Counted from the stretch's first letter, positions 11,238 to 22,457 are shown. The stretch is DNA of 32,093 bases from Pseudomonadota bacterium (GCA_027624735.1 JAQBTY010000006.1:1-32093), one strand, 5' to 3'. Numbers and translations are program-made. The notes: generated by a model from the sequence alone, not told the origin.

Positions 11238-11975
11238 ATGGGACATCGCCGAGTACTCCTGAAGCTTTCCGGTGAAGCGCTTATGGGCGATCGGGAGTTT
11301 GGGCTCGACACGTCCACCATCGACCGTATTGCCGACGAGATAAAAAGTGTCTTGGCCCTCGGTGTCCAGCTTAGCCTTGTCATCGGCGGCGGAAACCTTT
11401 TTAGAGGCGTCGAAGCGGCGAGCCAGGGTATTGAACGCGGAACCGCTGATTACATGGGCATGCTGGCAACAGTCATCAATGCCCTTGCTGTCCAGGGATT
11501 GCTGGAAAGGCATGGCGTCCACACCCGTGTTCAGTCGGCAATTCCCATGTCGACGGTTTGCGAACCCTATATCCGCCGGCGGGCTGTTCGCCACATGGAA
11601 AAAGGCCGTGTTGTCATATTCGCGGCCGGGACGGGTAACCCCTATTTCACAACCGATACAGCCGCCGCCCTGCGGGCGGTCGAGATGGGTTGCGACGCCT
11701 TGTTCAAGGGAACCCAGGTTGACGGAGTCTATTCTGCTGATCCGCACAAGGTGCCCGATGCGGTTCGCTATGACCGACTCACATATCATGATGTCCTGAC
11801 ACAGGACCTTAAAGTCATGGATGCATCGGCGATTTCTCTTTGCAGAGAAAATGCAATTCCGATTCTCGTGTTTTCAATTCACAATTCTGGCGAGTTCGCA
11901 AAAGTCGTAACCGGTAATGGTCGTTTCACCATTATTTGCGGGGAGGAACAGCGTGATGTCGGATCTGGATCTTGA
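11238..11975 (+). CDS. pyrH: UMP kinase
   Basis: [43 protein letters not shown] 11238 is the likely start. Confidence 0.95.
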   Translation: MGHRRVLLKLSGEALMGDREFGLDTSTIDRIADEIKSVLALGVQLSLVIGGGNLFRGVEAASQGIERGTADYMGMLATVINALAVQGLLERHGVHTRVQSAIPMSTVCEPYIRRRAVRHMEKGRVVIFAAGTGNPYFTTDTAAALRAVEMGCDALFKGTQVDGVYSADPHKVPDAVRYDRLTYHDVLTQDLKVMDASAISLCRENAIPILVFSIHNSGEFAKVVTGNGRFTIICGEEQRDVGSGS

Positions 11976-12513
11976 AGACCTAAAAAGACGCATGCAGGGG
12001 GCTATAGAAGTTCTCCAGTCCGAGTTTGCCGGATTACGTACCGGTCGTGCATCGGCGGGATTGCTCGAACCGCTGACAGTCGAGGCCTATGGCTCCAGGA
12101 TGCCGATAAATCAGGTTGGGACCATCGGCGTGCCGGATGCGCGGATGCTGACGGTGCAGGTGTGGGATCAGGGCCTGGTTTCCGCCGTTGAGAGGGCGAT
12201 CATGGAATCGGGGCTCGGTCTGAACCCGTCGCGCGACGGAAACGTGGTCCGTGTGCCAATCCCGCAATTGAGCGAGGAACGTCGGGCGGAACTCGCCAAG
12301 ATTGCGCATAAGTATGCCGAACAGGCACGTGTCGCGGTACGCAATGTCCGGCGCGACGGAATGGATAAACTCAAACGGATGGAACGCGATGGCGATTTGT
12401 CGCAAGACGAACAACGGGCCTGGAGCGACGATCTACAAAAATTAACAGACGAGAGCATCAAGGGAATGGATGAGGCATTGGCTGCGAAGGAAAAAGAAAT
12501 TATGCAGGTCTAA
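11956..12513 (+). CDS. frr: ribosome recycling factor
   Basis: [50 protein letters not shown]; overlaps the pyrH 3' end by 20 nt. Confidence 0.96.
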   Translation: MSDLDLEDLKRRMQGAIEVLQSEFAGLRTGRASAGLLEPLTVEAYGSRMPINQVGTIGVPDARMLTVQVWDQGLVSAVERAIMESGLGLNPSRDGNVVRVPIPQLSEERRAELAKIAHKYAEQARVAVRNVRRDGMDKLKRMERDGDLSQDEQRAWSDDLQKLTDESIKGMDEALAAKEKEIMQV

Positions 12514-12518
12514 ATGCC

Positions 12519-13250
12519 ATGGAATTAGTACCGTCTCTTTCTGATACTCTTACACCACCGACCCATGTCGGAATTATCATGGATGGCAATGGCCGGTGGG
12601 CTCAGTCCCGCGGCTTGCCGAGAATTGCGGGACATCGTAAGGGAGCGGATTCCGTGCGTATTGCGGTTTCCACCGCAGTCGAACTCGGCATTCAATATTT
12701 GACGCTCTATGGGTTTTCCATGGAGAACTGGAAACGTCCCATGGCTGAGGTTACAGCGCTCATGGGATTGTTGCGGCTCTATCTTCGCCAGGAAATCGAC
12801 GAGCTGGATGAAAAAGGCGTCCGTATTCGCTTCATCGGAGAGCGACAGCGATTAGCGCCTGACATCGTGAACCTCATTAGAGAGGCGGAAAAGCGGACGG
12901 AGGCAAATACGGCGCTGAATTTGGTTGTTGCGCTTAGTTATGGTGCTCGTCAGGAAATTACCGCCGCGGCGCGACAATTGGCGCAAATGGTTCTGGATGG
13001 AGACCTCGCACTCGACGACATCAATGAGAGTTTAATGTCGCAGAATTTGGCGACGGCCGGTATCCCCGATGTGGATCTGGTGATCAGGACGAGTGGGGAA
13101 AAGCGGGTAAGCAATTTCCTTTTGTGGCAATTAGCGTATGCCGAACTCATATTCGTTGACACGTTGTGGCCCGATTTTTTAGGTCGCGACCTTCAGGAGG
13201 CTGTTAATGAATATCATCGCCGCGAGCGGCGGTACGGCGCCACGGGATAA
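12519..13250 (+). CDS. uppS: (di-trans,poly-cis)-undecaprenyl diphosphate synthase
   Basis: HVGIIMDGNGRWAQSRGLPRIAGHRKGADSVR, LYGFSMENWKRP, DLVIRTSGEKRVSNFLLWQLAYAEL. Confidence 0.96.
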   Translation: MELVPSLSDTLTPPTHVGIIMDGNGRWAQSRGLPRIAGHRKGADSVRIAVSTAVELGIQYLTLYGFSMENWKRPMAEVTALMGLLRLYLRQEIDELDEKGVRIRFIGERQRLAPDIVNLIREAEKRTEANTALNLVVALSYGARQEITAAARQLAQMVLDGDLALDDINESLMSQNLATAGIPDVDLVIRTSGEKRVSNFLLWQLAYAELIFVDTLWPDFLGRDLQEAVNEYHRRERRYGATG

Positions 13251-14064
13251 GGCCTCTGTTTCAGGTGCATCATTGAAATCACGGGTAATTTCAGCGTTAA
13301 TTTTAGCGCCGCTTGTGGTGTGGGCGGTTTATTTCGGGAGCCCCGTTTATGACCTGCTGATACTAACTGCCGTCGTCGTCATGGCGTGGGAATGGCGGCG
13401 TCTATGTGCTTCTCGGCATTTCGACACAGCCGGCATTATTTTTTCCGTTGCGGTCGCCGGCGCCACGATCCTGACGTCGTTTCACCATGTTAGGTTGGCT
13501 GTTTTATCTGTTGTTGTTGGCGCGTTAATCGTTTCATTCATGATTGCCAGGTCAGAAGGAAAATCGTCGGTTTGGACAATTGCCGGCATAATGGCCATCG
13601 GGTGGACCGGTATTTCTCTCATACTGATTCGAAGGATAGGGGACGACTGGTCGGTCGCAATATGGTTTTTGGTGGCGGTTTGGGCAACTGATATTACTGC
13701 ATTTTTTGTCGGCCGTACGGTGGGCGGGCCTAAACTTGCGCCTAAAATCAGCCCGGGTAAGACTTGGTCGGGCCTGATCGGCGGGATCATCGGTGCCGTA
13801 GGTTGGAGTGTGGTGTGGGCGCTCTGGACAGGAGCCGGGCAAGCGGGCACTCTGGCCTTCTTCGGTGCCGCCATTGCCGTATTCGCCCAGCTAGGTGATT
13901 TAGGTGTTTCTCGTGTAAAACGCAGATTCGGCGTAAAAGATACAGGAACTCTGATTCCCGGTCATGGGGGATTACTCGATCGGGTAGATGGCGTCATAGG
14001 CGCCGCCCCTATCGCGTTGTTGGGTATTTCGTTGGCAAGAGGAGACATGTCCCTATGGACATGA
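13207..14064 (+). CDS. cdsA: phosphatidate cytidylyltransferase
   Basis: Multi-TM; signature [28 protein letters not shown]. Confidence 0.94.
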   Translation: MNIIAASGGTAPRDKASVSGASLKSRVISALILAPLVVWAVYFGSPVYDLLILTAVVVMAWEWRRLCASRHFDTAGIIFSVAVAGATILTSFHHVRLAVLSVVVGALIVSFMIARSEGKSSVWTIAGIMAIGWTGISLILIRRIGDDWSVAIWFLVAVWATDITAFFVGRTVGGPKLAPKISPGKTWSGLIGGIIGAVGWSVVWALWTGAGQAGTLAFFGAAIAVFAQLGDLGVSRVKRRFGVKDTGTLIPGHGGLLDRVDGVIGAAPIALLGISLARGDMSLWT

Positions 14065-15266
14065 AAACCGCCAAACATCAAGCCACCCAGGATCTGGGTG
14101 ACGTCCGTCGTGTGTCCATTTTGGGATCCACGGGATCGATCGGTTGCAACACGATCGATCTGATTTCGCGTAATCCGGATGCCTATTTGGTCGAAGCGCT
14201 GACCGCCAACGTGAATGTGGAGGTGCTTGCCAGGCAGGCAAAAGCGACTAACGCGCGGCTTGCGGTGGTCGCCGATGAAACCTGTTATGCCGACCTGAAG
14301 GATGCCCTGGCGGGCACCGGTATCGAGGCCGCAGCGGGAGAAAGCGCTGTGGTTGAGGCTGCGGCGCGCCCCGCGGACTGGGTCATGGCGGCTATCGTCG
14401 GAGCGGCTGGTTTACTGCCGACTTTAACCGCCGTTCGACGCGGCGCCGTGATTGCCCTGGCCAATAAGGAATGTCTTGTGTGCGCGGGTGCTTTAGTGCT
14501 GGCGGAAATTGAACGCAGCGGCGCCACATTGTTGCCGGTCGATTCAGAACACAATGCAATTTTTCAGGTCTTCGACTTCGGTCAACGTGACGCTGTCGAA
14601 AAGATCATCTTGACCGCCTCGGGTGGGCCGTTCTGGCGGACGCCGCTCGAAACGATGGCGCGGGCAACGCCGGAGGAGGCTATTGCCCATCCGAATTGGG
14701 ACATGGGCGCCAAGATTTCCGTTGATTCGGCAACGATGATGAATAAAGGGCTGGAATTGATTGAAGCCTATCATCTCTTTCAATTGCCGGAAGATAAGAT
14801 AGACGTTCTCGTCCATCCGCAATCGATCATTCACAGCCTCGTCGCCTATGTTGACGGTTCCGTGCTGGCCCAGCTTGGCTCCCCTGACATGCGAACGCCC
14901 ATCGCGTATGCACTCGGTTGGCCGAAGCGAATTGAGGCGCCCAGCCCCAGACTGGATTTAGCGGCAGTCGGGACGCTCAAGTTCGAAACCCCCGACAATC
15001 GCCGGTTTCCATCAATTGACCTCGCGAGACAGGCGCTGCGGGATGGTGGCATGGCGCCGACGATCCTGAATGCGGCAAATGAAGTTGCCGTGGCCGCATT
15101 TCTTAATCGAAAGATCGGCTTTCTTGATATTGCCCGGACTGTTGCGGAAACATTGGCGCGTCTGCCGAATGTCCCGATGCTCACCCTCGATGACGTCATT
15201 TCAGTTGATGCCAACGCCCGCCGTTTGGCGGAGGAACAGGCAACCGCCCGCACAGTGAGCGCATAG
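14055..15266 (+). CDS. dxr: 1-deoxy-D-xylulose-5-phosphate reductoisomerase
   Basis: [76 protein letters not shown]. Confidence 0.97.
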   Translation: MDMKTAKHQATQDLGDVRRVSILGSTGSIGCNTIDLISRNPDAYLVEALTANVNVEVLARQAKATNARLAVVADETCYADLKDALAGTGIEAAAGESAVVEAAARPADWVMAAIVGAAGLLPTLTAVRRGAVIALANKECLVCAGALVLAEIERSGATLLPVDSEHNAIFQVFDFGQRDAVEKIILTASGGPFWRTPLETMARATPEEAIAHPNWDMGAKISVDSATMMNKGLELIEAYHLFQLPEDKIDVLVHPQSIIHSLVAYVDGSVLAQLGSPDMRTPIAYALGWPKRIEAPSPRLDLAAVGTLKFETPDNRRFPSIDLARQALRDGGMAPTILNAANEVAVAAFLNRKIGFLDIARTVAETLARLPNVPMLTLDDVISVDANARRLAEEQATARTVSA

Positions 15267-15280
15267 CGAGTATCATATAT

Positions 15281-16423
15281 ATGGATCTGCTCAATATAAT
15301 TTGGACCTACGTCGTTCCGTTTATCGGGGTTCTTACCGTTCTTGTGTTTTTTCACGAGTTGGGCCATTTCGCCGTAGCCCGCAGGTGCGGTGTTCGAGTC
15401 GAAGTCTTTTCTATCGGTTTCGGTCCTGAATTATTCGGATACACGGCGAAAAGCGGCACCCGTTGGAAATTTAGCGCTATACCCTTTGGCGGCTATGTTC
15501 GAATGTTCGGCGAACGTGCGCCGGAAGACAATCCGGAAGACAATGAAGAGTCACGAGTGGTCACGAAGGAAGACGAGGCCGTATCGTTTTATGCTAAGCC
15601 GTTGGGACAGCGCGCGTGCATCGTTGCTGCCGGTCCAATTGCAAATTTCTTGCTTGCCATTGTAGCTCTGGCCTCCCTTTTTATGATTATTGGCCAGCCT
15701 TACACACCAGCGGACGTCGGTAAGGTTGTAGAGGGCTCCGCGGCTGAAAGAGCGGGACTCCAGGCGGGTGACGTTTTCCTGAAAATTGATGACGCAGAGA
15801 TTGACCGCTTCGAACAGGTTCGTCAGATCGTCCAGCTGGCGCCCGGAAAACCGCTGTCAATTGTCCTTCGCCGTGGCCAGCAAGTCATAACGGTAACGGC
15901 AGTGCCAGATGCCGTGGAAGAAACCCAATTCGGTGCGACGCAGAAACTCGGTCGGCTTGGTGTTTCCCGTCCCTCGGGCGATATGGTGTTTGTTCGTTAT
16001 GACCCGTTTACGGCCGTTTGGAAGGCAACAGAACGAACCTATTTTTTGACCGGCAGCATCCTTGATGCTCTGGGGCAGATCGTTACCGGTAAAAGGACCG
16101 CTAAAGAACTCGGTGGACCGGTCCGAATCGCGCAAATCTCGGGCGATATGGCGCAAGCGGGACTGGTAATGGTTATCCAGTTTGCGGCGATATTATCAAT
16201 TAATCTTGGTTTGATTAATTTGTTCCCTATCCCCTTGCTTGATGGCGGCCATTTGGTTTTCTATGGCATTGAAGCCATCCGCGGTCGTCCGGTTGGGGAG
16301 AAGGCCATGGGATATAGTCTGTATTTCGGCATGGCGCTGATTCTTTGTCTTACTGTATTTGTTACAGGGAACGACCTAGTACAGATGGGCTTATTCGAAT
16401 ATCTTATGGGTCTTGTCACCTAA
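15281..16423 (+). CDS. rseP: RIP metalloprotease RseP
   Basis: HELGH zinc motif, PDZ segment, NLFPIPLLDGGHLVFYGIEAIRG. Confidence 0.94.
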   Translation: MDLLNIIWTYVVPFIGVLTVLVFFHELGHFAVARRCGVRVEVFSIGFGPELFGYTAKSGTRWKFSAIPFGGYVRMFGERAPEDNPEDNEESRVVTKEDEAVSFYAKPLGQRACIVAAGPIANFLLAIVALASLFMIIGQPYTPADVGKVVEGSAAERAGLQAGDVFLKIDDAEIDRFEQVRQIVQLAPGKPLSIVLRRGQQVITVTAVPDAVEETQFGATQKLGRLGVSRPSGDMVFVRYDPFTAVWKATERTYFLTGSILDALGQIVTGKRTAKELGGPVRIAQISGDMAQAGLVMVIQFAAILSINLGLINLFPIPLLDGGHLVFYGIEAIRGRPVGEKAMGYSLYFGMALILCLTVFVTGNDLVQMGLFEYLMGLVT

Positions 16424-16438
16424 AGATACGTTGCTCAA

Positions 16439-18733
16439 TTGAGAATTATCAGACGTTTGTTGCGGGGCCTTGTTTTCGGTGCGGTGTTAATCGCGCCGTT
16501 TTTGTCGTTGGGGCCGTCTGTGGCCCAGCAGCCGGGTTTTGTCATCAAGGCAAGTGAAATTAGAGTGGAAGGCTCGCAGCGAATAGAGCCGGAAACCGTG
16601 CGATCCTATGTCAGCATTGGTATCGGCGATCCCATTACGCCGGAGGCAATGGATGAGGCGCTGAAGAAACTATTTGCAACGGGGCTCTTCGCGGATGTTG
16701 TTGTTCGTCAGGAAGGTACCGCCGTTGTTATTCGGATAGTAGAGAACCCGATTATCAATCGGATTGCCTTTGAGGGTAACAAGAGAATCACCGATCAGAT
16801 ATTACGCGATGAGGTGAAACTTCGTCCGCGCGTGGTTTACACCCGTTCTCGGGTCCAGAATGACGTTCAGCGGTTGATAGATGTCTATCGGCGCAGCGGG
16901 CGATTTTCCGCCACTGTGGATCCCAAAGTCATCCAGCTGCCACAAAATCGGGTTGATCTTGTTTTTGAGGTAAAGGAAGGTCCGATTACGGCGATTCGCC
17001 GAATCAATATCGTTGGAAACAGTCGGTTCAGCGACAGTCAACTGCGGGAAATTATCAGGACCAAGGAAAGTATCTGGTATCGGTTCCTGACGTCGGAGGA
17101 CAATTACGACCCGGACCGTCTGACATTTGATAGAGAATTAATGCGACGGTTTTATTTATCCAAAGGATATGCCGATTTTCGGGTTGTATCCGCGGTAGCG
17201 GAACTTGCGCCAAATAGAGAAGGTTTTTTTATAACCTTTACCGTCGAGGAGGGAGAGAGATACCAATTCGGAAAAATCGACGTTGTCGCTTCGTTACGGG
17301 ATTTAGGCGTTAAACAACTTCGCCAGCATGTCGTTGCGAAAGAAGGCGACTGGTACAACGCTGATCTGGTCGAGGACGTTATCGGAAAGCTCACTGATGT
17401 GGTCGGCACTCTTGGGTTTGCTTTTGTGGAAATACGCCCACAAGTCGATCGCAACCGAAAAGAAAAAAAAATAAACCTAACTTTCCGGGTTCAGGAGGGG
17501 CCCAGAGTGTTTGTCGAGCGCATCGATATCAAGGGCAATGTGAGAACCATCGATCCGGTGATCCGGCGCGAGATGTCGGTGGTCGAAGGCGATGCATTCA
17601 ACACCTCCAAAATAAGGCGCGCACGGAAGAGAATTCAGAATCTTGGGTTTTTTGAAAAGGTCGAATTGACCAATGCGCCAGGATCCGCGCCTGACAAAAC
17701 CGTTGTGAACGTGACGGTGTCTGAAAAATCGACGGGCGAAATTTCTTTTGGCGCAGGGTTTTCATCGAGCGTCGGTGTACTTGGCGATATCGGAATTCGC
17801 GAGCGTAATCTGTTGGGACGGGGTCAGGACCTTTTCCTTAAAGCGCAACTAAGTTCTCAATCGAGCGAAATTGATCTTAAATTTACCGAACCATATTTTT
17901 TGGACCGGCGGTTGCGCGCCGGGGTGGATCTATTTCGTACAAGCCGTGATTTATCGGACGAAAGCTCCTTTGAACGCCAATCGTTCGGTGGCGGCTTGCG
18001 CCTGGGGTACGAAATAACCGATAAGGTTTCGCAATCCTGGAAATATGAAATAAGTCACGATGAGGTGACCGATGTTGATTCTGCCGCTTCACTAGCTGTT
18101 CAGGAACAGGAAGGCTCGTCGGTAAAATCGGAAATTGGTCAGGTGCTGACATACGATGCCCGGGACAGCCGGTCTGATCCGACCGAAGGTTTTTTAGCGC
18201 GCTATAATATTGACGTCGCTGGCTTGGGTGGAAGCGTCAAATACCTGCGCAATCGACTTAAAGCCGTCCAGTATTTTCCAATTACAGAGCAAGTTACAGG
18301 AAGTCTGGGCGGCAATGGTGGTCTTATCGTCGGTTTGAATGACGATACCCGCATCATCGACAGATTTTTTCTTGGCGGCAGCACTCTTCGTGGTTTCGCA
18401 AATCTTGGCGCCGGTCCGCGCGATACGGTTTCGGGCGATGCGGTTGGCGGGCGCTGGATGTATAGTGGCACCGCGCAGGTAACGTTTCCGCTGGGGCTTC
18501 CCAGTGAATTAGGTATTCGAGGTCGTGTATTCAGTGATATTGGTAGTTCGGGAAGTTCCGATACGAGCGTTGGTGTTATCGAGGATACAAAATCGTTGCG
18601 CGCCGCGGTGGGCGTCGGGCTTTCCTGGAAGTCACCGTTCGGCCCCATTGCGATCGACATTTCGAAGGCGCTCCTTGAGGAAGATTTTGATGAAACCGAG
18701 GTGTTGCGATTTGACTTCGGGGCGCGGTTCTAG
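16439..18733 (+). CDS. bamA: outer membrane protein assembly factor BamA
   Basis: POTRA repeats (e.g. IRVEGSQRIEPETV, IAFEGNKRITDQIL), C-terminal barrel ending LRFDFGARF; ORF opens with TTG. Confidence 0.95.
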   Translation: MRIIRRLLRGLVFGAVLIAPFLSLGPSVAQQPGFVIKASEIRVEGSQRIEPETVRSYVSIGIGDPITPEAMDEALKKLFATGLFADVVVRQEGTAVVIRIVENPIINRIAFEGNKRITDQILRDEVKLRPRVVYTRSRVQNDVQRLIDVYRRSGRFSATVDPKVIQLPQNRVDLVFEVKEGPITAIRRINIVGNSRFSDSQLREIIRTKESIWYRFLTSEDNYDPDRLTFDRELMRRFYLSKGYADFRVVSAVAELAPNREGFFITFTVEEGERYQFGKIDVVASLRDLGVKQLRQHVVAKEGDWYNADLVEDVIGKLTDVVGTLGFAFVEIRPQVDRNRKEKKINLTFRVQEGPRVFVERIDIKGNVRTIDPVIRREMSVVEGDAFNTSKIRRARKRIQNLGFFEKVELTNAPGSAPDKTVVNVTVSEKSTGEISFGAGFSSSVGVLGDIGIRERNLLGRGQDLFLKAQLSSQSSEIDLKFTEPYFLDRRLRAGVDLFRTSRDLSDESSFERQSFGGGLRLGYEITDKVSQSWKYEISHDEVTDVDSAASLAVQEQEGSSVKSEIGQVLTYDARDSRSDPTEGFLARYNIDVAGLGGSVKYLRNRLKAVQYFPITEQVTGSLGGNGGLIVGLNDDTRIIDRFFLGGSTLRGFANLGAGPRDTVSGDAVGGRWMYSGTAQVTFPLGLPSELGIRGRVFSDIGSSGSSDTSVGVIEDTKSLRAAVGVGLSWKSPFGPIAIDISKALLEEDFDETEVLRFDFGARF

Positions 18734-19348
18734 GTGATGGGCATGAAGATTCCGAATGCTAACTTGATTGTACTGCTTGTTTGTTCGCTTGCCGTAACGA
18801 CGGGTCCTGTTATCGCGCAGCAAAATTCGCCATCGGCGAATGTCAAATTCGCAGTAGTGAATTTTCAGAAAATTTTCAGAGAAGCCGCCGCTACACGATC
18901 AGTCGCACCCCAGATAGCCAAGCTCAAGAAGTCTTTTGAAGTTCAGTTCAAGGATTTTCAAACAAAACTCCAGGCTGCTGAGCGGGATCTGAAAAATCAA
19001 AGAACCATTCTTTCACCGGAGCCTTATGCGCAGAAACAAGAAGCCTTTAAGAAGCAGGTGAATGGCGTGCAACGAAACGTGCAGGCAGCTCAGAGAATGG
19101 TCGGGCTCGCCCAGGACGACGCGTATAAAAGCGTTCGGCAGGCCTTTTATCGAATTACTCAGGAAGTCGCGAAGGAAAGATCTCTAGAGGTCGTCTTTCC
19201 CCGTTCAGGGTTGATCCACGTGGATGCCAAATACGATATTTCGGATGAAGTTCTGAAAAGGCTGAACAAAGTTTTGCCGTCCGTTAAAGTAAAACTGCCA
19301 ACTGCGGGTGAAGGGCAAGCAGGGGCCTCTTCTCGAAAGAAGAAATAA
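18734..19348 (+). CDS. skp: OmpH/Skp family periplasmic chaperone
   Basis: Signal-like N-terminus, VNFQKIFREAAATRSVAPQ, helical Skp-like body; located between bamA and lpxD. Confidence 0.85.
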   Translation: MMGMKIPNANLIVLLVCSLAVTTGPVIAQQNSPSANVKFAVVNFQKIFREAAATRSVAPQIAKLKKSFEVQFKDFQTKLQAAERDLKNQRTILSPEPYAQKQEAFKKQVNGVQRNVQAAQRMVGLAQDDAYKSVRQAFYRITQEVAKERSLEVVFPRSGLIHVDAKYDISDEVLKRLNKVLPSVKVKLPTAGEGQAGASSRKKK

Positions 19349-19355
19349 GGCAGGC

Positions 19356-20390
19356 ATGCCGGATCCAAGATTTTTTTCGGTTGCAGGTCCTTTCAAAGTT
19401 GCCGAGCTGGCTGAAATTGGACAGGCGCGTCTGAATGATGGCGCCAATGCCCAGCTAGTTATCTGTGATGTAGCGCCCATCGATGCGGCCGGGCCGCGTG
19501 AGTTGAGTTTTCTCGATAACCCGCGCTATGCGGATTTATTTCTGCATAGCAAGGCGGGCGCCTGCGTTGTCCAACCGGATCGTGCAAATACCGCGCCCCC
19601 TACCATGAGTCTGCTGGTATCCGATAATCCCTACCTATCCTATGCACGAATAGCGTCGGCCTTTTATCCGACGGCGGATTCCGAACCGCGAGAAAGCGAA
19701 GACAAATTCTTTATCCACTCCACGGCGGAAATAGGCTCAGGCGCAAGAATTGCCGTTGGGGCGGTCATAAAAAAAGCCGCCAAAATTGGCGACAATGTCA
19801 GGATCGATTCGAATGCCGTCATTGGACCCGGTGTAATCATCGGAGATGATTGTCACATTGGCGCCATGGCGTCGGTTTTCTATTGCGTTATGGGTAACGG
19901 GGTTCGCCTTTATTCGGGCGCGAGAATTGGTGAGGCCGGTTTCGGATTTGCCCACGACGGGGAAAAATTTGTTTCTGTCCCGCAACTCGGACGTGTTTTG
20001 ATAGGCGACCATGTTGAAATTGGCGCCAATACCACCATTGATCGGGGTAGTGGGCCGGATACGGTTATTGGCGCTGGCTGCCGTATTGATAATTTGGTGC
20101 AGATCGGGCACAACGTCCGTCTGGGACGCAATTGCGTTATCGTTGCTCAAGCGGGAATTTCCGGCAGTACAATATTGGAAGATGCCGTCACTCTCGGGGG
20201 GCAGGTGGGGCTGACCGGCCATCTGACGGTGGGCAAAGGCGCGCAAATCGGTGCTCAATCAGGCGTCATGAAAAATATAGCACCAGGTGAAAGAATGATA
20301 GGGACGCCTGCGGTGCCAGCGCGCCAGTTCATGCGCCAGGCGGCCATTTTAGGACGTTTGGCGCGAGGAAAGGAGATTAAAGATGGATAG
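19356..20390 (+). CDS. lpxD: UDP-3-O-(3-hydroxymyristoyl)glucosamine N-acyltransferase
   Basis: Left-handed beta-helix hexapeptide repeats; GAGCRIDNLVQIGHNVRLGRNCVIVAQAGISGS; ATG 19356 likely start. Confidence 0.95.
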   Translation: MPDPRFFSVAGPFKVAELAEIGQARLNDGANAQLVICDVAPIDAAGPRELSFLDNPRYADLFLHSKAGACVVQPDRANTAPPTMSLLVSDNPYLSYARIASAFYPTADSEPRESEDKFFIHSTAEIGSGARIAVGAVIKKAAKIGDNVRIDSNAVIGPGVIIGDDCHIGAMASVFYCVMGNGVRLYSGARIGEAGFGFAHDGEKFVSVPQLGRVLIGDHVEIGANTTIDRGSGPDTVIGAGCRIDNLVQIGHNVRLGRNCVIVAQAGISGSTILEDAVTLGGQVGLTGHLTVGKGAQIGAQSGVMKNIAPGERMIGTPAVPARQFMRQAAILGRLARGKEIKDG

Positions 20391-20853
20391 TCTCGATTCG
20401 AAATCGGTCGTCGACACGATAGAAATCGAGCGGATCATGACGATGATACCGCATCGATACCCTTTTCTGCTGGTTGACAGGGTGATCGATCTGGTGAAAG
20501 GGGAAAGCGCGACCGGGATCAAGAACGTTTCGATCAATGAACCCTTCTTCCAGGGGCATTTCCCGGGGCGCCCCGTGATGCCCGGCGTGCTTATCGTGGA
20601 GGCTATGGCGCAGACGGCCGGCGTGGTTGTTATAGATTTTCTCGAAGCTGAAAATCAGGCCAAGCTGGTCTATTTCATGTCCATTGAAAACGCCAAATTT
20701 CGCAAACCCGTCACACCCGGTGACACGCTGCATATCCATGTTACCAAGCAGGCGCAGCGCGGCAACGTATGGAAATTTTCGGCTCAGGCGAAGGTGGATG
20801 GCGTTGTTGTCTCGGATGCTTCTTACGCGGCGATGATCGTGGATAGCCAGTAG
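20383..20853 (+). CDS. fabZ: 3-hydroxyacyl-ACP dehydratase FabZ
   Basis: IMTMIPHRYPFLLVDRV, NEPFFQGHFPGRPVMPGVLIVEAMAQTAGV. Confidence 0.97.
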   Translation: MDSLDSKSVVDTIEIERIMTMIPHRYPFLLVDRVIDLVKGESATGIKNVSINEPFFQGHFPGRPVMPGVLIVEAMAQTAGVVVIDFLEAENQAKLVYFMSIENAKFRKPVTPGDTLHIHVTKQAQRGNVWKFSAQAKVDGVVVSDASYAAMIVDSQ

Positions 20854-20854
20854 C

Positions 20855-21658
20855 ATGAGCGATATTCACCCCACGGCGGTAATCGAAGACGGCGCGATCA
20901 TTGGCGACAATGTCGTGATTGGCCCCTATTGCTGCGTTGGCGGTGATACGGTGTTGGGGGATGGCGTGCGCTTGACCTCGCATGTCGTTGTCGCGGGTTT
21001 CACGACAATTGGACCAAATTCTCACCTTTATCCCTTTGCCTCCATTGGCCATCCGCCACAGGATTTGAAATATAAGGGGGAGGCATCCCGGCTGGAGATT
21101 GGGGCCAATAACGTCATCCGAGAGTATGTGACCATGAATCCGGGCACCGAGGGTGGCGGGATGCTTACTCAAATCGGAAACAATTGCCTGTTTATGGTCG
21201 GTGCCCATGTCGCCCATGATTGCATCGTGGGCAACCATGTAATTTTCGCCAACAACGCGACCATCGGTGGTCACGTGTCGGTGGAGGAATTCGCCATATT
21301 GGGCGGCCTGTCCGCGGTTCATCAGTTTGTCCGTATCGGCCGACATGCCATGGTTGGCGGGATGTCGGGGGTTGAACAGGATGTCATCCCCTACGGCTCC
21401 GTGATTGGAAATCGCGCCAGGCTGGCTGGTTTGAATATCGTCGGTTTGAAACGGCGGGGTTTTTCCCGTGGCGATATTGCCATTCTGCGAAAAGCATACA
21501 GGCTGATGTTCGCGGAAGAAGGATCCATGGCGGAACGGTTGATTGATGCATCGGAAATGTACAAGGAAAATCAGGCCGTGATGGATATTGTGGAGTTTAT
21601 ACGTGGTGATTCCAGCCGCGCGATTTGTCAGCCCCGAACGGAGCAAGGCGGCGCCTAA
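20855..21658 (+). CDS. lpxA: acyl-ACP--UDP-N-acetylglucosamine O-acyltransferase
   Basis: IHPTAVIEDGAIIGDNVVIGPYCCVGG, SIGHPPQDLKYKGE, VAHDCIVGNHVIFANNATIGGHV. Confidence 0.97.
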   Translation: MSDIHPTAVIEDGAIIGDNVVIGPYCCVGGDTVLGDGVRLTSHVVVAGFTTIGPNSHLYPFASIGHPPQDLKYKGEASRLEIGANNVIREYVTMNPGTEGGGMLTQIGNNCLFMVGAHVAHDCIVGNHVIFANNATIGGHVSVEEFAILGGLSAVHQFVRIGRHAMVGGMSGVEQDVIPYGSVIGNRARLAGLNIVGLKRRGFSRGDIAILRKAYRLMFAEEGSMAERLIDASEMYKENQAVMDIVEFIRGDSSRAICQPRTEQGGA

Positions 21659-22457
21659 GCTCGGCATTATCGCTGGAGGCGGAACACTTCCCGCCCTGCT
21701 GGCCTGTGCGTGTGTGGAGAACGGCAGGGAATATTTCCTGCTTGCCATAGAAGGCTTCGCTGACCCTGCATTGATGGAAGGCCGTCCCCATGCCTGGTTC
21801 CGGTTGGGTGAAGCCGGAAAAGGCATCAAGTTGCTGCGCGAACAGGGGGTAGAAGACCTTGTCCTTGCAGGGGGCGTTCGCCGTCCGAGCTTGAAGGAAT
21901 TGCGGCCGGACCTCTGGGCCATGGGTTTTTTCGCTAAATTGGGGAAAGCCTGGGTTGGCGATGATTCCCTCCTGTCCGCCTTGATCGGGGCATTGGAGAC
22001 TGAAGGCTTCAGAGTGGTGGGGGCTGATTCCATTTTGGCGGATTATCTGGCGGTATCGGGCCCCTATGGAACGATCCTGCCCGATGACGTTGCCCAAAGG
22101 GATATGGATCGCGGTTTTGCCGCTGTTCGTCGACTGGGTGAACTGGATATCGGCCAGGCCGTCATCGTGCAGCAGGGAATCGTTCTCGGCGTGGAGGGCG
22201 CGGAGGGTACCGACGGGCTGATCCGCCGATGCGCCGGCCTGCGCCGTGACGGCCCAGGCGGTGTCCTGGTGAAGGCGCGAAAACCCGGGCAGGAACAGCG
22301 GGCGGATTTACCCACCATAGGAAAAGCCACGGTGGAGACCGCTATCGACAGCGGACTCCGTGGCATTGCCATTGAAGCGGGCGGCGTGTTTGTCTTTGAC
22401 CGTGACGAAGCAATTCGCCTTGCAAGCCAGGCGGGACTGTTCATCATTGGCGTTTGA
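21603..22457 (+). CDS. lpxI: UDP-2,3-diacylglucosamine diphosphatase LpxI
   Basis: KLGIIAGGGTLPALLA, LVLAGGVRRPSLKELRPD, KARKPGQEQRADLPTIGKATVE, GIAIEAGGVFVFDR; start uncertain (TTG 21588, GTG 21603 or 21606). Confidence 0.92.
   Translation: MVIPAARFVSPERSKAAPKLGIIAGGGTLPALLACACVENGREYFLLAIEGFADPALMEGRPHAWFRLGEAGKGIKLLREQGVEDLVLAGGVRRPSLKELRPDLWAMGFFAKLGKAWVGDDSLLSALIGALETEGFRVVGADSILADYLAVSGPYGTILPDDVAQRDMDRGFAAVRRLGELDIGQAVIVQQGIVLGVEGAEGTDGLIRRCAGLRRDGPGGVLVKARKPGQEQRADLPTIGKATVETAIDSGLRGIAIEAGGVFVFDRDEAIRLASQAGLFIIGV

Noticed and set aside
20741-22033. 430 aa ORF antisense to lpxA/lpxI
   Set aside because: Long but lies opposite well-supported genes; composition (rich in H, P, R, S) looks like a shadow ORF
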